64,000 bases of DNA. It comes from Palaemon carinicauda (Eukaryota; Arthropoda; Malacostraca; Decapoda; Palaemonidae). The notes below the pieces were generated by a model. That model was not told the origin of the DNA. It worked only from the letters and a program-made list of their open reading frames with translations, and searched no databases. Location of the stretch: positions 76,572,789 through 76,636,788 of the forward strand of contig NC_090729.1 of NCBI RefSeq assembly GCF_036898095.1. Reading direction: 5' to 3'. Of this stretch, positions 1-10,092 are shown in pieces (positions within the stretch are counted from its first letter, which is position 1; the number at the start of each line of letters is the position of its first letter). The position numbers and the translations under genes are program-made.

Positions 1-1060
1 ACTCTGTTGACCGGTGGCCAACCCGTCTAGACAGAGACGAAACCGCCGGGACACCCGGAGGACAAAGTCCATAAACACTGAACTACCCCCTCTAAAAGGA
101 GGGAAGGCAACGGTCCCCTAAGGGAGGGGGGAGAGAAGCCTAGCCACCCACCTAGCGAGAGGGGGAGCTTGGGGGAGGATCACGTGATACGAAGCAGCAG
201 GGCTACCAACTGACGATCCCCAAACACAGATCATACGGAGTAATAAGCACAAATATTCATTATAAAAGTAATAGCGTTGACAAATATATAAATATACACA
301 TAAAAAATTTAGGGCAAGGCGTGCAACATAATAAATAAATCCCAAAGGACAACAACCTGATGGCTTATATAATAAAATTGCCGCCTAGTAACGAAGGTCG
401 GCAAGCCATCTACGATACGTAACTGATATCGGCCCTAAATATGAACCACAAGGGTTCTAAACGCTAAATAATGAATATTCACAATAAAACATATAAAATT
501 TAAACTAATAATAAAATTAATACACTTAGTAACACCGCGAGTGAAACTAAAAGCTCTCCAAACAGGAGTACCAACTGTAAGCGGAATCGAGCAAGACCGA
601 GATGATCGAAGAGAATAAACTCCTATAATTTAAATATTAAACGATCTAGATTGCTCAAAACACAGCAAAACATAGCTTGGTACTTAACTTAGACGGTGTC
701 TCCTGGGAAACCGATGAAGAAGCCATAATCCAGTGAAAATTAAGGCAAAACACGAGAGCACAAAAAAGCGGGTTACAACACAGGCGTGCTAAAAAGGAGT
801 TGGGTTCTGAGCGGATGCAGAGTTGGTGGTGCCGAGTGAGGTTGAACGGCTCTCCTCTATTGGGGTCTTTGTTGTGAATGAATCTAAATAGTGCGGGACC
901 TCTGGATTATACGCCCAATTTTATACCGACACCAATAGGTGAGCGAGCTAGTTAACCTAGCACTCCTTTACATTTTTTCTCTGGTATATTTAGCAGTAAA
1001 TTACCTAAGAATAAGTGCTAATAGGAGCTTATTCACTGGCCGGCACAGGTTCAAGCCCAG
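1..1060. other. AT-rich noncoding sequence, possibly retroelement leader
   Basis: No reading frame here resembles a known protein. The first 250 bases contain short purine-rich and GC-rich blocks like those in the leader of the DIRS-like element near 37.4-37.9 kb. They are followed by AT-rich sequence and then the inverted-repeat unit at 1,061. It could be the untranslated end of a DIRS-like element that starts outside the window, but I could not align it with confidence. Confidence 0.25.
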
Positions 1061-1583
1061 AAAACGGATTTTGAGCGAAGCGAAAAATCTATTTTTTGGG
1101 TGAGATGGCCATGACGTCCTAATGGATCCACCCTTATTTTCTATGAAAAGATCTTCACGGTTTCCCCCCCTGATCTACTGTATCTGTAGCACCTTGCTCA
1201 ACGCTACAAGGAATGACCGCCAGAGGGAGTTGGCGCGGTTGTCGATACGATTGTAGTAGGGGAACCAGGGTAATCTTTGTTGCGGTTACCCTTCTATTCT
1301 ACCACGTATTTCCCCTCGAGGCGTAAAGGCTATTCGGGGTGCAGATTGCCATGTGGCGTGTCAAGAATACGTCCCCTGATGATATACGATACCCTTGAGA
1401 GTAATCTTAAAGGTACTCGTGCCAGAAGTTAGAATTCTGTGAAACCTTTCGTTTGATTCTCTGGGAATATCACTGTAGTCATGTACTGTATACCCTTTGG
1501 AAGCTACTAAAGGAACCTTCCATTAGGACGTCGTGGCCATCTCGCCCAAAAATAGATTTTTCGCTTCGCTCAAAATCCGTTTT
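1061..1583. repeat. Inverted-repeat unit with ~65-bp arms (J)
   Basis: The arms at 1,061-1,125 and 1,520-1,583 are near-perfect reverse complements and enclose about 395 bases without coding potential. The arm begins AAAACGGATTTTGAGCGAAG. I see no clear target duplication. The plan (arm, unique block, inverted arm) fits a MITE-like DNA element. It also fits the terminal unit of a DIRS element like those at 9.3, 27.1, 40.7, 49.9 and 63.4 kb. The arm resembles the outer ends of the inverted pair at 5,002 and 8,931. Confidence 0.75.
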
Positions 1584-1589
1584 CTTAAC

Positions 1590-3560
1590 CTAAGAATGAT
1601 GAAAATTAGATCCTTGCAATTTAACATTATTTCTGAAATAATTAGTTTTGTTCCCGAACTCTCCACTCGAAAATTAATTATATCGCGATATGAATAAAGA
1701 GAAAGATCTAATCCCTGTTGTTTAAGTGATAGCTCGTCATGTTAAGTCAGGAGATACTGTTTTGCACTTAAATAATATCAATATAATGTTCTAAGCTGTT
1801 AAAAAGCGAAGATTCGTTGTTATATTCTGACGGCTTCAATGATGAATATCTGGAGAATCTAAAATCATGAAAATTTTCCCTATATCAAGTCCCTGGATAC
1901 ATTGCAAAAAAACATACTTAATGTTAGATCGACGTATGACACAAGAACGTGTGAAGTTAATGGTGCGTTCAGCTGCTATTCCAACGATCAGGTGGTTCGC
2001 GTATATTGAGACGCATGGTACGTTCCAGTGGATTTTTTAGCAGATGCTTCTCCGATACCTTGTGGAAGAACGCAGGGGGGGACTACTTGTGGAACTGTGA
2101 ATATAGCGATACTCCAACACAATTACTAGGCCTATAATACATAATTTGTTGATTTTTCCTACGAGATACATATTTCTTTCTTAGGAGAGGATAAAACTGT
2201 GGAACCCCTAGGGGTAACAGAAACGGTTGTGATATATTTTTCACTAACTCCTTCTCAGAAGAAAAGTACCTGTATGAAAATATCTGTAACATAGGCTTAA
2301 AAATTGATGCAGTGTACTATTTGGCATATATTATTGTGTAGCATGTGAACAGGCAAATCTTCCTAGTCAGAGAAGTCTCCCTGATCTCCTTTATCTGAAA
2401 TAAATAGCTGACCACAGGAACTTAGCACACACGGTATTTGCATGCGACGAAACAGACTCGTATACATTTAAAAAGAGCTAGCAGAGGAGAGCATCGCTTC
2501 CTTTCTATTCAAGGTTGAAAAGCTGTATAAAATAAAATAAAATAAATATCATATTTGATAAATATTACATATACATAAAGGCTGGAAGACAAATCCTTCC
2601 AGATTTTTTCTTCTATGTTTACATATCTTCCCAGTTGAGAGGCAGCCATTTTGTGCACCTCGCTAGTGGGATTTACATCACACCTTTTTCTCTACCTACA
2701 TAATTGATTGTGATCAAGCTCTATTTGGGGGACCTTCCAGGGAATCCCAAGTTATCATAAATACTGATTTAGCACTCGTTAGAAAGTACCGATCTTGGAA
2801 CAAAGCAAACAAACATCCAATTGCTACGGTGCAACCATACATTGTAGCCATAGCCACTAGTTTTCTTCTATACAGTTTCATATAGAATTCAAGTATTTCA
2901 TCAATAGTTGGAACTGCTGATAGGCTAGAAAAATATTAAGTCATCGTTTCCTACTGAAAATACAGACCCCAACCCCCAATCACAGACACAAAGTCACCGT
3001 AACAGACCCCCACCCCCAACCAAGCATAAATTATCACTGGTTTATATTGTTTAAAATGCGTTCGTGATAATATGAAATTACACAGACAACCTTCAACCAA
3101 GCCGGTCTGTCAATCCCTAGAGTGGATTGTTCAGGTAAGGATAAAAAATCAATAGTTGAATAAGAAAGTGAATAAATCTTTGAACACTAATACATTTGCC
3201 TCCGGTGCAAGTACTGTAGATTGGTCTCAAATACATACCTGAACCCTAAGACTGGAAGATTAAGGCAAATGCAGTAGTTTTCTTAAGGCAATGCAGAGAC
3301 CAAGAATAGACACTGGTGATCTGTGGTAATAATTAAGGGTAGATCAAGGCATAGGTGGCACAAGGGTGAGAAGATAATGGAAGAGGAATGGGAAATGAAA
3401 GAAACACATACCAGAGGAAATAAGAGCTATCAAAGATTTCAGTCTTCCACCAATGAATATTGCCAACATTTTACTTGAGTCTTCTGACATTCCCTCGCAC
3501 TTTTCAAATGCTGACTGTACAGTAGATAGTTCAATAATGATCCAGAATTGTGATCTTGAT
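1590..3560. other. Unassigned noncoding DNA
   Basis: AT-rich sequence with no supported gene, RNA gene or recognisable mobile element. Short C-rich stretches near 2,965-3,020 repeat an ACCCCCACCCCCAAC-like pattern but form no array. Confidence 0.4.
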
Positions 3561-3562
3561 CC

Positions 3563-4064
3563 GTGTCACCTCCAAATTTTAAGGTTACTTATGATGCTTA
3601 TGAAAATGGCTGTCTGCTAAAGAAGGTGATAAATGCAAGAGTTGATGGGAGAAGTACGAGAGGAAGGCCAAGGTTTTGGTGGATGGATGGAGTGAAGGAA
3701 GCTCTGGGTGATAGGAGGATAGATGTGAGCGAGGCAAGAGAGCGTGCTAGAAATAGGAATGAATGGCGAGCGATTGTGACGCAGTTCCGGTAGGCCCTGC
3801 GACTGCCTCCGATGCCTTAGATGACCGTGGAGGTAGCAGCAGTAGGGGATTCAGCATTATGAAGCTTCATCTGTGGTGGATAATGTGGGAGGGTGGGCTG
3901 TGACACCCTGGCAGTACCAGCTGAACTCGGTTGAGTCCCTTGTTAGGCTGGGAGGAATATAGAGAGTAGAGGTCCCCTTTTTGTTTTTGTTTCTTTGTTG
4001 ATGTCGGCTACCCCCCAAAATTGGGGGAAGGGCCTTGGTATATGTAGGCTATGTATGTATGTAC
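3563..4064 (+). pseudogene. 5'-truncated LINE: C-terminus of a reverse-transcriptase ORF plus 3' UTR
   Basis: The frame ending at 3,793 carries the motif RGRPRFWWMDGVKEAL, followed by an Arg/Ala-rich helix and a Trp-Arg pair. This is the familiar C-terminal tail of endonuclease/reverse-transcriptase LINE proteins. The polymerase domain is absent, so only the last ~65 residues remain. About 270 bases of 3' UTR follow and end in a short TATG repeat near 4,040-4,062, a typical LINE tail. The upstream codons are not reliable as a start. This is a dead 5'-truncated insertion, not a host gene. Confidence 0.75.
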
Positions 4065-4563
4065 TTATAATGCAAAATACAGTTAACTCCCCATTAACAT
4101 GAGTTCTATTAACCCAATTTCGAAGTTACACGAGTCCAAATTTATTAAGATATATTCTGTTAGCACGAAATGTCCGATGTTACGCAAGTTGAATTTCCAG
4201 CTTAAGAGCAAGAGCGAGAGAGAGAGGTTAATAAGAATTTATTTAAGCTTACAAACAAATAAATTTTAGTTTTTAATGTAGTAACAAAAATGTAATCTAA
4301 TTTTACAAATAAATCTACATCCATACTTCTAAATGTAGATGTTTACAATTTAGCATGTTTACAGTACATTGCGACTCTTTACTTGTGAAGCTGGTTTGTT
4401 CTAAGAGAGTATAAAATAGAAAAATTTTGTAACGTTGAATAACAAATTAAGTTATAAAAATTATATTGTGATAGTATAAAATAAACTTAATTGTTACATT
4501 TACCAATATGTAGAAGGATGTGGATCGACAACGTCAACAGCTGATCCGTCTGTTGTTGTTGTT

Positions 4564-4566
<3 letters not shown>

Positions 4567-4638
<72 letters not shown>
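4567..4638. repeat. (AG)n microsatellite, ~36 units
   Basis: An uninterrupted GA dinucleotide run. The Ser-Leu repeat peptides it would encode on the minus strand are artefacts. Confidence 0.98.
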
Positions 4639-4640
<2 letters not shown>

Positions 4641-5001
4641 AACAGCGGCAAGGAGAGTGATGTGTCAGTGTGAATGTACACGGGTAATAACTTATTTTAC
4701 TATAAAATAAATACAAAGTAGAGGAAGAATGTGTGTTTTTGTTGCTTCTGTGACCTTCAAATACATTAATGTGTTTGTTTTAAGTTTCATAGTAACAAAA
4801 TCCCAAAACAGACAGACTGCCAATGTCCAGGAACGTAACATCCCCTATTACCATTATTTCTTTTGGAGAAATTATGTTCCTTTAACACGACATCTCCATG
4901 AACATAACACTCGTGTTAACAGGGAGTTAACTGTATCTATCCATTGTTAAAATTTGGTGAAAATTCAATGAGCCAATTTCTTTTGACATAATTTTTGAAA
5001 T

Positions 5002-5338
5002 TGTGAAAAAATGGATTTTGACGAAGGAAAAATCTATTTCTGGGGAGAGACCTGTGACGGCCGGTGAAAAAAGTGTCCTTCTTTACACTTTTCTGATATA
5101 AATCTTCCAAATATACCAGAGAAAGATAAAAGCATGGAATGCAGAGGTTACTACCCTCGCGCGAGCACCTCGTGGGTGTCGTGTATACATCAGGGGCGTG
5201 TGAAAACCACTATTCACAGGCTGTCTTCCATTTAGATAATTCCTTCATCAAAGGGAAAGGCCGTAACAAAGGCCCCAGAAACCACACTTGGACCACGCCA
5301 CCGTTACTCACACGAGCGCCCTCTAGGTCATCCTTCTG
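5002..5338 (+). repeat. Left arm of a 3.9-kb inverted-repeat structure (K)
   Basis: About 335 bases that reappear as the reverse complement at 8,598-8,931 with scattered differences. The outer end begins GGATTTTGACGAAGGAAAAA and resembles the arm of the unit at 1,061. The arms enclose ~3.26 kb that holds other mobile-element fragments. This could be a foldback-like element, an old DIRS element reduced to its inverted terminal repeats, or two independent copies in opposite orientation. Confidence 0.8.
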
Positions 5339-5344
5339 TTTTTT

Positions 5345-5515
5345 TCGTATCTCAGATCTTGATCTGGTACTGCATCATCTCCAATAATCAATGGAGTTGT
5401 CAATGGTCTAAGATCTATCTGCGGTGAAAATTCTGTCAAAATCCATTGAGTAGTTTTGACGTAGTCCTATCCACAGACACACAGTCAAATAAATAAACTG
5501 ACTTGATTTTATAAC
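5345..5515 (+). repeat. Probable LINE/SINE 3' tail
   Basis: Contains TCAAAATCCATTGAGTAGTT followed by a cacagacacaca-type tail and AAATAAATAAAC. Such tails are common on RTE-type LINEs and their SINEs. A diverged inverted relative lies at about 7,780-7,930. No protein remnant is seen. Confidence 0.35.
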
Positions 5516-6179
5516 CTCCTCAAATAACAAAGGTTTGTATTCGCGTAGGAACAAACTGATTACAATATCATAATTCCAGTTATATCAGTGCCTTACCGTC
5601 ACATGCTCAGTATCCAGATGACAAGACTTGGGTACATGCTAACGTCGCCTATGCCTCATTCTTCGTTTCCTTCTGCTCTTAGAGTATTTTCATCTTGTCA
5701 ATTTTTCATATAGAAAACCACAGCCAGCAGATCACAAGCGCAAGGGAGGGGTTAAGAGGCAGCTCAACCCCAGGTCTATGAGGTCCAAAATTCAGGTCTC
5801 AAGTTGGAGCAGGACGGAATTCTATTTCTATCCTTCCTACATTCAATTTCAGCTGATCAGCCTGGAATAAAATATCAGATTAGGGCATTTCAATCTCTTT
5901 CCAACTCAAAGAGTAATACAATAATCTTACTAATTAATCAACATCTACGAAATCTATTAACTGTTCTATTTAATGGTCTACAAAATATCTGCTGCTGTGC
6001 TGCACAGTTCAAGATAAATGTAGGTAAAGTAATCTTTCTCTAAAATTAAAATTATATTACAAAAAACTATTTGATGACAACCCTCACTAAGTTCTACTTG
6101 AGACTAACACATCTGTATTATCTAAATCACTTAAATATCTGATTGATTTTTACATGTGGGTTGTCTCAAGTTTTTTTTA

Positions 6180-6410
6180 TATATAAATACTATAACCCTA
6201 CAATTGGATACAACTTGTGCCAGGCAATGGTTGCTGATGATTCAGTAGGTAGACCTATAGGCTCCCGAAATCTCCAATCCTTAGCTCACAAGGATGGTGA
6301 AGTTGCAAACACTAAAAGAAACTATTGAGCTTGAGCGAGTCTTGAACCCCAGTCCAACAGATAGTTAGGCAGGGGTGTTTCCAGTAAACTACTTCAATCT
6401 AAAATGCTAC
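6180..6410 (-). mobile_element. tRNA-derived SINE fragment
   Basis: On the minus strand an 11-base A-box match (TAGTTTACTGG, 6,391-6,381) is followed after ~33 bases by a B-box match (GGTTCAAGACT, 6,348-6,338). This is the spacing of an internal RNA polymerase III promoter. The downstream body runs through ctcaccatccttgtgagcta and agcctataggtctacctact, which I recognise from memory as an abundant decapod SINE. It does not fold as an intact tRNA gene and the 3' end has decayed. Confidence 0.65.
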
Positions 6411-6600
6411 CTTTAGAATCCTCATAAGAAAACAATTAAAATTGAAATGGTATGTCAAGGGGGAAGGCAAAAGAGATGAGAAGTAACTGCTATTATTCTG
6501 AGATTGTCATACAGATCATAATCTAACACAAGCCTGAGAGCCTTAGATTAAAAGTTCATCTTTGCGAATATGGCACTGATTACTTTCTTGAATATTCACT

Positions 6601-7092
6601 ATTATTATTACTATTATTATTATCACCTGCTAAACTACAAAACTAGTTAGAAACTCAGGGTGTTATAAGGTCAAGGGGTCCACGGTGAAAATAGCCCAGT
6701 AAGGAAACAAAGACACAGATAGAATAGTGTCCCTGAGTGTACCCTAAGACAGAGAACTCTCACCCCAGACAGAGGAACACCATGCTACAGAGGCTATGGC
6801 ACTACCCAAGAGACGGGAACATCATTTTGATTTTGGAATGTCCTTCTCCCAGAACAGCTGCTTACCATAGCAAAAGAGTCTCTTCTACCCTTACCATGAG
6901 GAAAGCAGAAGTTTACCCCTCTAGTGAAGAATTTTTCAGCTATCACAGTGTTGTCAGGTGTATGAGGAAAGAGGAAAATGTGTAAAGAATAGGCCAGACT
7001 ATTAGGTGTATGTGTAGGCAAAGAAAAAACGAGCCATAACTAGAAAGGGATCCAGGGAAAGTACCCTATAACTCTCTGGCGGTAGTATCTCA
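6601..7092 (-). mobile_element. Short non-autonomous element carrying both ends of the LINE family
   Basis: On the minus strand the 3' end (6,720-6,601) matches the 3' end of the full LINE at 31.7 kb, including the AAT tail and the GGGCTAT...CCTT...TTATA blocks. The preceding ~370 bases match the 5' leader type seen at 35,150-35,190, 25,915-26,085 and 38.4-39.2 kb. The ~3-kb ORF region is missing between them. It looks like an internally deleted derivative mobilised by the LINE, though two adjacent truncated insertions are possible. The reading frames inside it have no recognisable product. Confidence 0.6.
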
Positions 7093-7351
7093 CCAAACCG
7101 TTTTTTAGCATTGTCGGAATTTTCTCATTCTTGAATTGGTGAAATCACTTGGGCAAACTTTTCCAAAGAAAATATCTTTCATAATTACTTTATGTCATTA
7201 AGTGTATTAAACTAAACTAAGATCAAAGTCTACATTAAGACTTGAGATATTTCACTCATTAACCTAATAAAGTAAAATTATTACATAATTTTAGAGTAAA
7301 AGAACTTCGGGAGTTCTGCAGCGAATGTTTTTATGTTGAACAGACTGATAT

Positions 7352-7560
7352 AGGTCTCTCATAGTTTATGTATGACATATCTATTTTAGCATTGATGCTG
7401 ACCATAATGTATTTTATATTGATTGTTGATTATTTCTCATGTAGTTTATTCATTTCCTTTCCTCAACTGGCGATTTATTCCTGTAGAAGACATTGGGCTC
7501 GTAGCATCCTGCTTTTCCAACTGGGGTTTTAGCTTAACTAATCAGAATAACAATAATAAT
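7352..7560 (+). mobile_element. 3' end fragment of the same LINE family
   Basis: Contains TTCCTTTCCTCAACTGG, then a GGGCTCGTAGCATCCTGCTT block, then TTTTCCAACTGGGGTTTTAG and a short AAT-type tail. These match the reverse complement of 31,705-31,950. It is in plus orientation, diverged and noncoding. Confidence 0.7.
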
Positions 7561-7779
7561 CATATTTCAAACAACCTCTAAAGACAAATTAACAAATATG
7601 ATAAAGGCAGTAGAAATATTCTCAATATTTCCAGATTCCAAAGATGAAACTTAACAGCCTTCAAGTACAAACTTCTCCCTTGTGATAAAATGTATATGTA
7701 TCCATTAACATTTCCTTCCACATTTTATGCAGACTTTTAGCTTTGTTTCCTTTGCCAGGGTGGTAATAAAATAACCTGC

Positions 7780-7930
7780 ATTTATTCAGCTGTTTGTCTG
7801 TCTGTTAGCAGGTATACGGCAAAATTTCTTTCAGGATTCTCACCAACTTTCACAACGGATAAGTATTAAGCTCCAGGAGAACCCATTAGATTATGGAGGT
7901 GATCCAGGTCAAGATAGCGACTCTAGTTAT
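7780..7930 (-). repeat. Diverged LINE/SINE tail, inverted relative of 5,345-5,515
   Basis: The reverse complement keeps the order ccataatctaatgggtt, gttgtgaaagttggtgagaa and ctaacagacagacaaaca. This resembles the block at 5,345-5,515 at low identity. Confidence 0.3.
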
Positions 7931-8597
7931 TATTGTTAATAATATACGTTAAAATCATTCACGGTCAACATACGGACAAGGGAAAGCTCGGTCCGTAGAC
8001 TTGAGTCAAATTGACACTCTTCATTGATGGAGGTCTGAAATGTCTGACTGCTCTTTCTACTACTTGTTTCAAATGCATTTAGAATGTTTCTCATCTAAAA
8101 CTTTACAGCAAAGTTTAATCATTACACCTAACAAAACTAACCAGTTGGGGAACAAAATACCAGGCTTAAAATATAGGTCTCTCAAATTACAAACTAAATT
8201 GGTTTCAAGAAGCGTGTTTGTTAGTTGAATTTTGTTACATTTTTGCCTAGGGTAGGCTTAACCTGAACCCTACGGCCATAATTTCCAGCTACAGAAGTCA
8301 ACAAATATTCAGGTTTTATATGAAATAAATATCACGTTATTACAAATGCCAATTTGCTTACTGTATTCAATGATATAGTATCGATTTATTACTGTATTTC
8401 TTCATCTTATCTTTGTTATTTTCAGTTTGTAAGTTGAGGACCTTCTGTACAGCACTTCCAAAGATCACTAGACCGCTCTATGGTGTCCCAGACACCTTAC
8501 AATGCATAATCAGTGTACTAAGAAACAATGGTTTTACGGCATCACATTCTACGATATTTCATCAATTAAAACATCGACTTTGCGGGCAAGTCCAAAA

Positions 8598-8931
8598 CAG
8601 AAGGATGACATGGAGAGCGCGAGTAGTAGGTTTCGGTGGGGTAGCCCAACTGTATTCTCTAGGGCCTGTCACGGCCCTCCCCTTTGATGAAGGGATTATG
8701 TAAATGGAAGACAGCCTGTGAATAGTGGTTTTCACACGCCCTTGTTAAATACACGACACCAACAAGGTGATCGCGCGAGGGTTGTAACCTCTGCATTCCA
8801 TGCTTTTATCTTTCTCTAGTATATTTGGAAGATTTATATTAGAAAAGTGTAAAGAAGGACCCTTTTCACCGGGCGTCACAGGTCTCTCCCCAGAAATAGA
8901 TTTTTCCTTCGTCAAAATCCCTTTTTTTCAA
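8598..8931 (-). repeat. Right arm of the 3.9-kb inverted-repeat structure (K)
   Basis: Reverse complement of 5,002-5,338 along its whole length, including the outer GGATTTTGACGAAGG end and the inner tgtcatccttctg end. Differences are scattered substitutions and small indels, so the structure is not recent. Confidence 0.8.
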
Positions 8932-9331
8932 AGTAAAATAATTCTAGTTAGTCCAATGACTTACCTTTACATGCTCCGCACGCGTGGCAAGCAGACTTAA
9001 GTCACTACCGATGGATGGCATGATGCACTGTACTGTATCTCGATCAATTTGTGTTCAACGTTGATCCTCCTGAAACGGAATAAAAATATCAGAAGAAAAA
9101 TTCAATTGTTTGACTTCTCAGAAGGGAATATCAGAATAATACCTATACCTCTGAATAGGGTAATAAAAATCCTATCACTTTTCAATAAACGTCTAAAGAC
9201 CTTGAGCAAAATTTTTCAAAGTACAACAAGGTACAGTATTACTTTCAGAATACAATCATTGCCTGATTAACACATTTGAAGCCCAATATCAATTAAAAAT
9301 AAATATTTATACTATAAAGCTTTAATTAAAT

Positions 9332-9640
9332 ATGACAAATTTGGAAGTAATTTGTATTTTTCCTAGCAATGCAAACCTGGAGTTCTTTACTATGGAGTAT
9401 TATTTTAGCGAAGCTGAAACCAGCCGATGAGATTTTTTGTCAGCGTGTAACTACCCACCATTAGTTAGCGGGGACAGGGAGCAGGGTAGGTTAACCCTGA
9501 CGCTCACACCAGCACTTTTGTAATTGCAGCAGGATTTTCAGGGGGTTGGTGCTGGTGTTTGTATTGCTCGGAAATAATACAAATTACTTCCAAATTTGTC
9601 ATTTGTTCCTGTGCAAAATACAAAACTTCCGCTCTTTACT
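9332..9640 (-). mobile_element. Left terminal unit of DIRS-like element F
   Basis: Outer arm 9,332-9,376 (atgacaaatttggaagtaat...) and inner arm 9,556-9,602 are inverted copies. They enclose ~180 bases containing ttagcgaagctgaaa and ttagttagcgggg, matching the terminal repeat of element E. The segment after the inner arm (ttgttcctgtgcaaaataca) should be complementary to this element's other end, but no matching right end is in the window. The right end at 25.3 kb differs, so it belongs to another copy. Confidence 0.8.
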
Positions 9641-10092
9641 TGTGGAGACTCACCTGTAGATGGAAGTCCGAAACCAACTGGCTGGCAACTGTCCCGAGAT
9701 GGCCTCTGTATAGTTGAGGGATCCTGCACCTCCTTATCCTCATAGTAAAACGGCCTGGTCAATCATTGTTGGCGAATAAGGAATTAATCTCTTGGAACAC
9801 ATATCGTAGCTATTCAGGCCGTGCTCTCTACTAATATTTTTTTCCGGCCCCCCCGACAGGAGGACGGGGACATAACACATATATACTGTAAATGTATATG
9901 CTGTTGTCCAGAGCGTGAAACTCACAAACAGAAGAATGAGGTCAGCTGTGCAGACTTCCCCAAATGCTGCACCCCAAGAGAGGGAAGATGAAGTGGGAAG
10001 TGGCCAGTCACTGCCACATTCATCCTTGACTTACTTCGCGGGTAATCCTCCGCCCTCAAACCACTGATATTTGTCCCGCAAGGGAGCTGAAG

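Noticed and set aside
1040..1060. tRNA-like T-arm (aggttcaagccc)
   Set aside because: No cloverleaf or A box around it; it abuts an inverted-repeat unit.
4487..4716. Ser-Leu repeat peptides
   Set aside because: Translation of the (AG)n tract.
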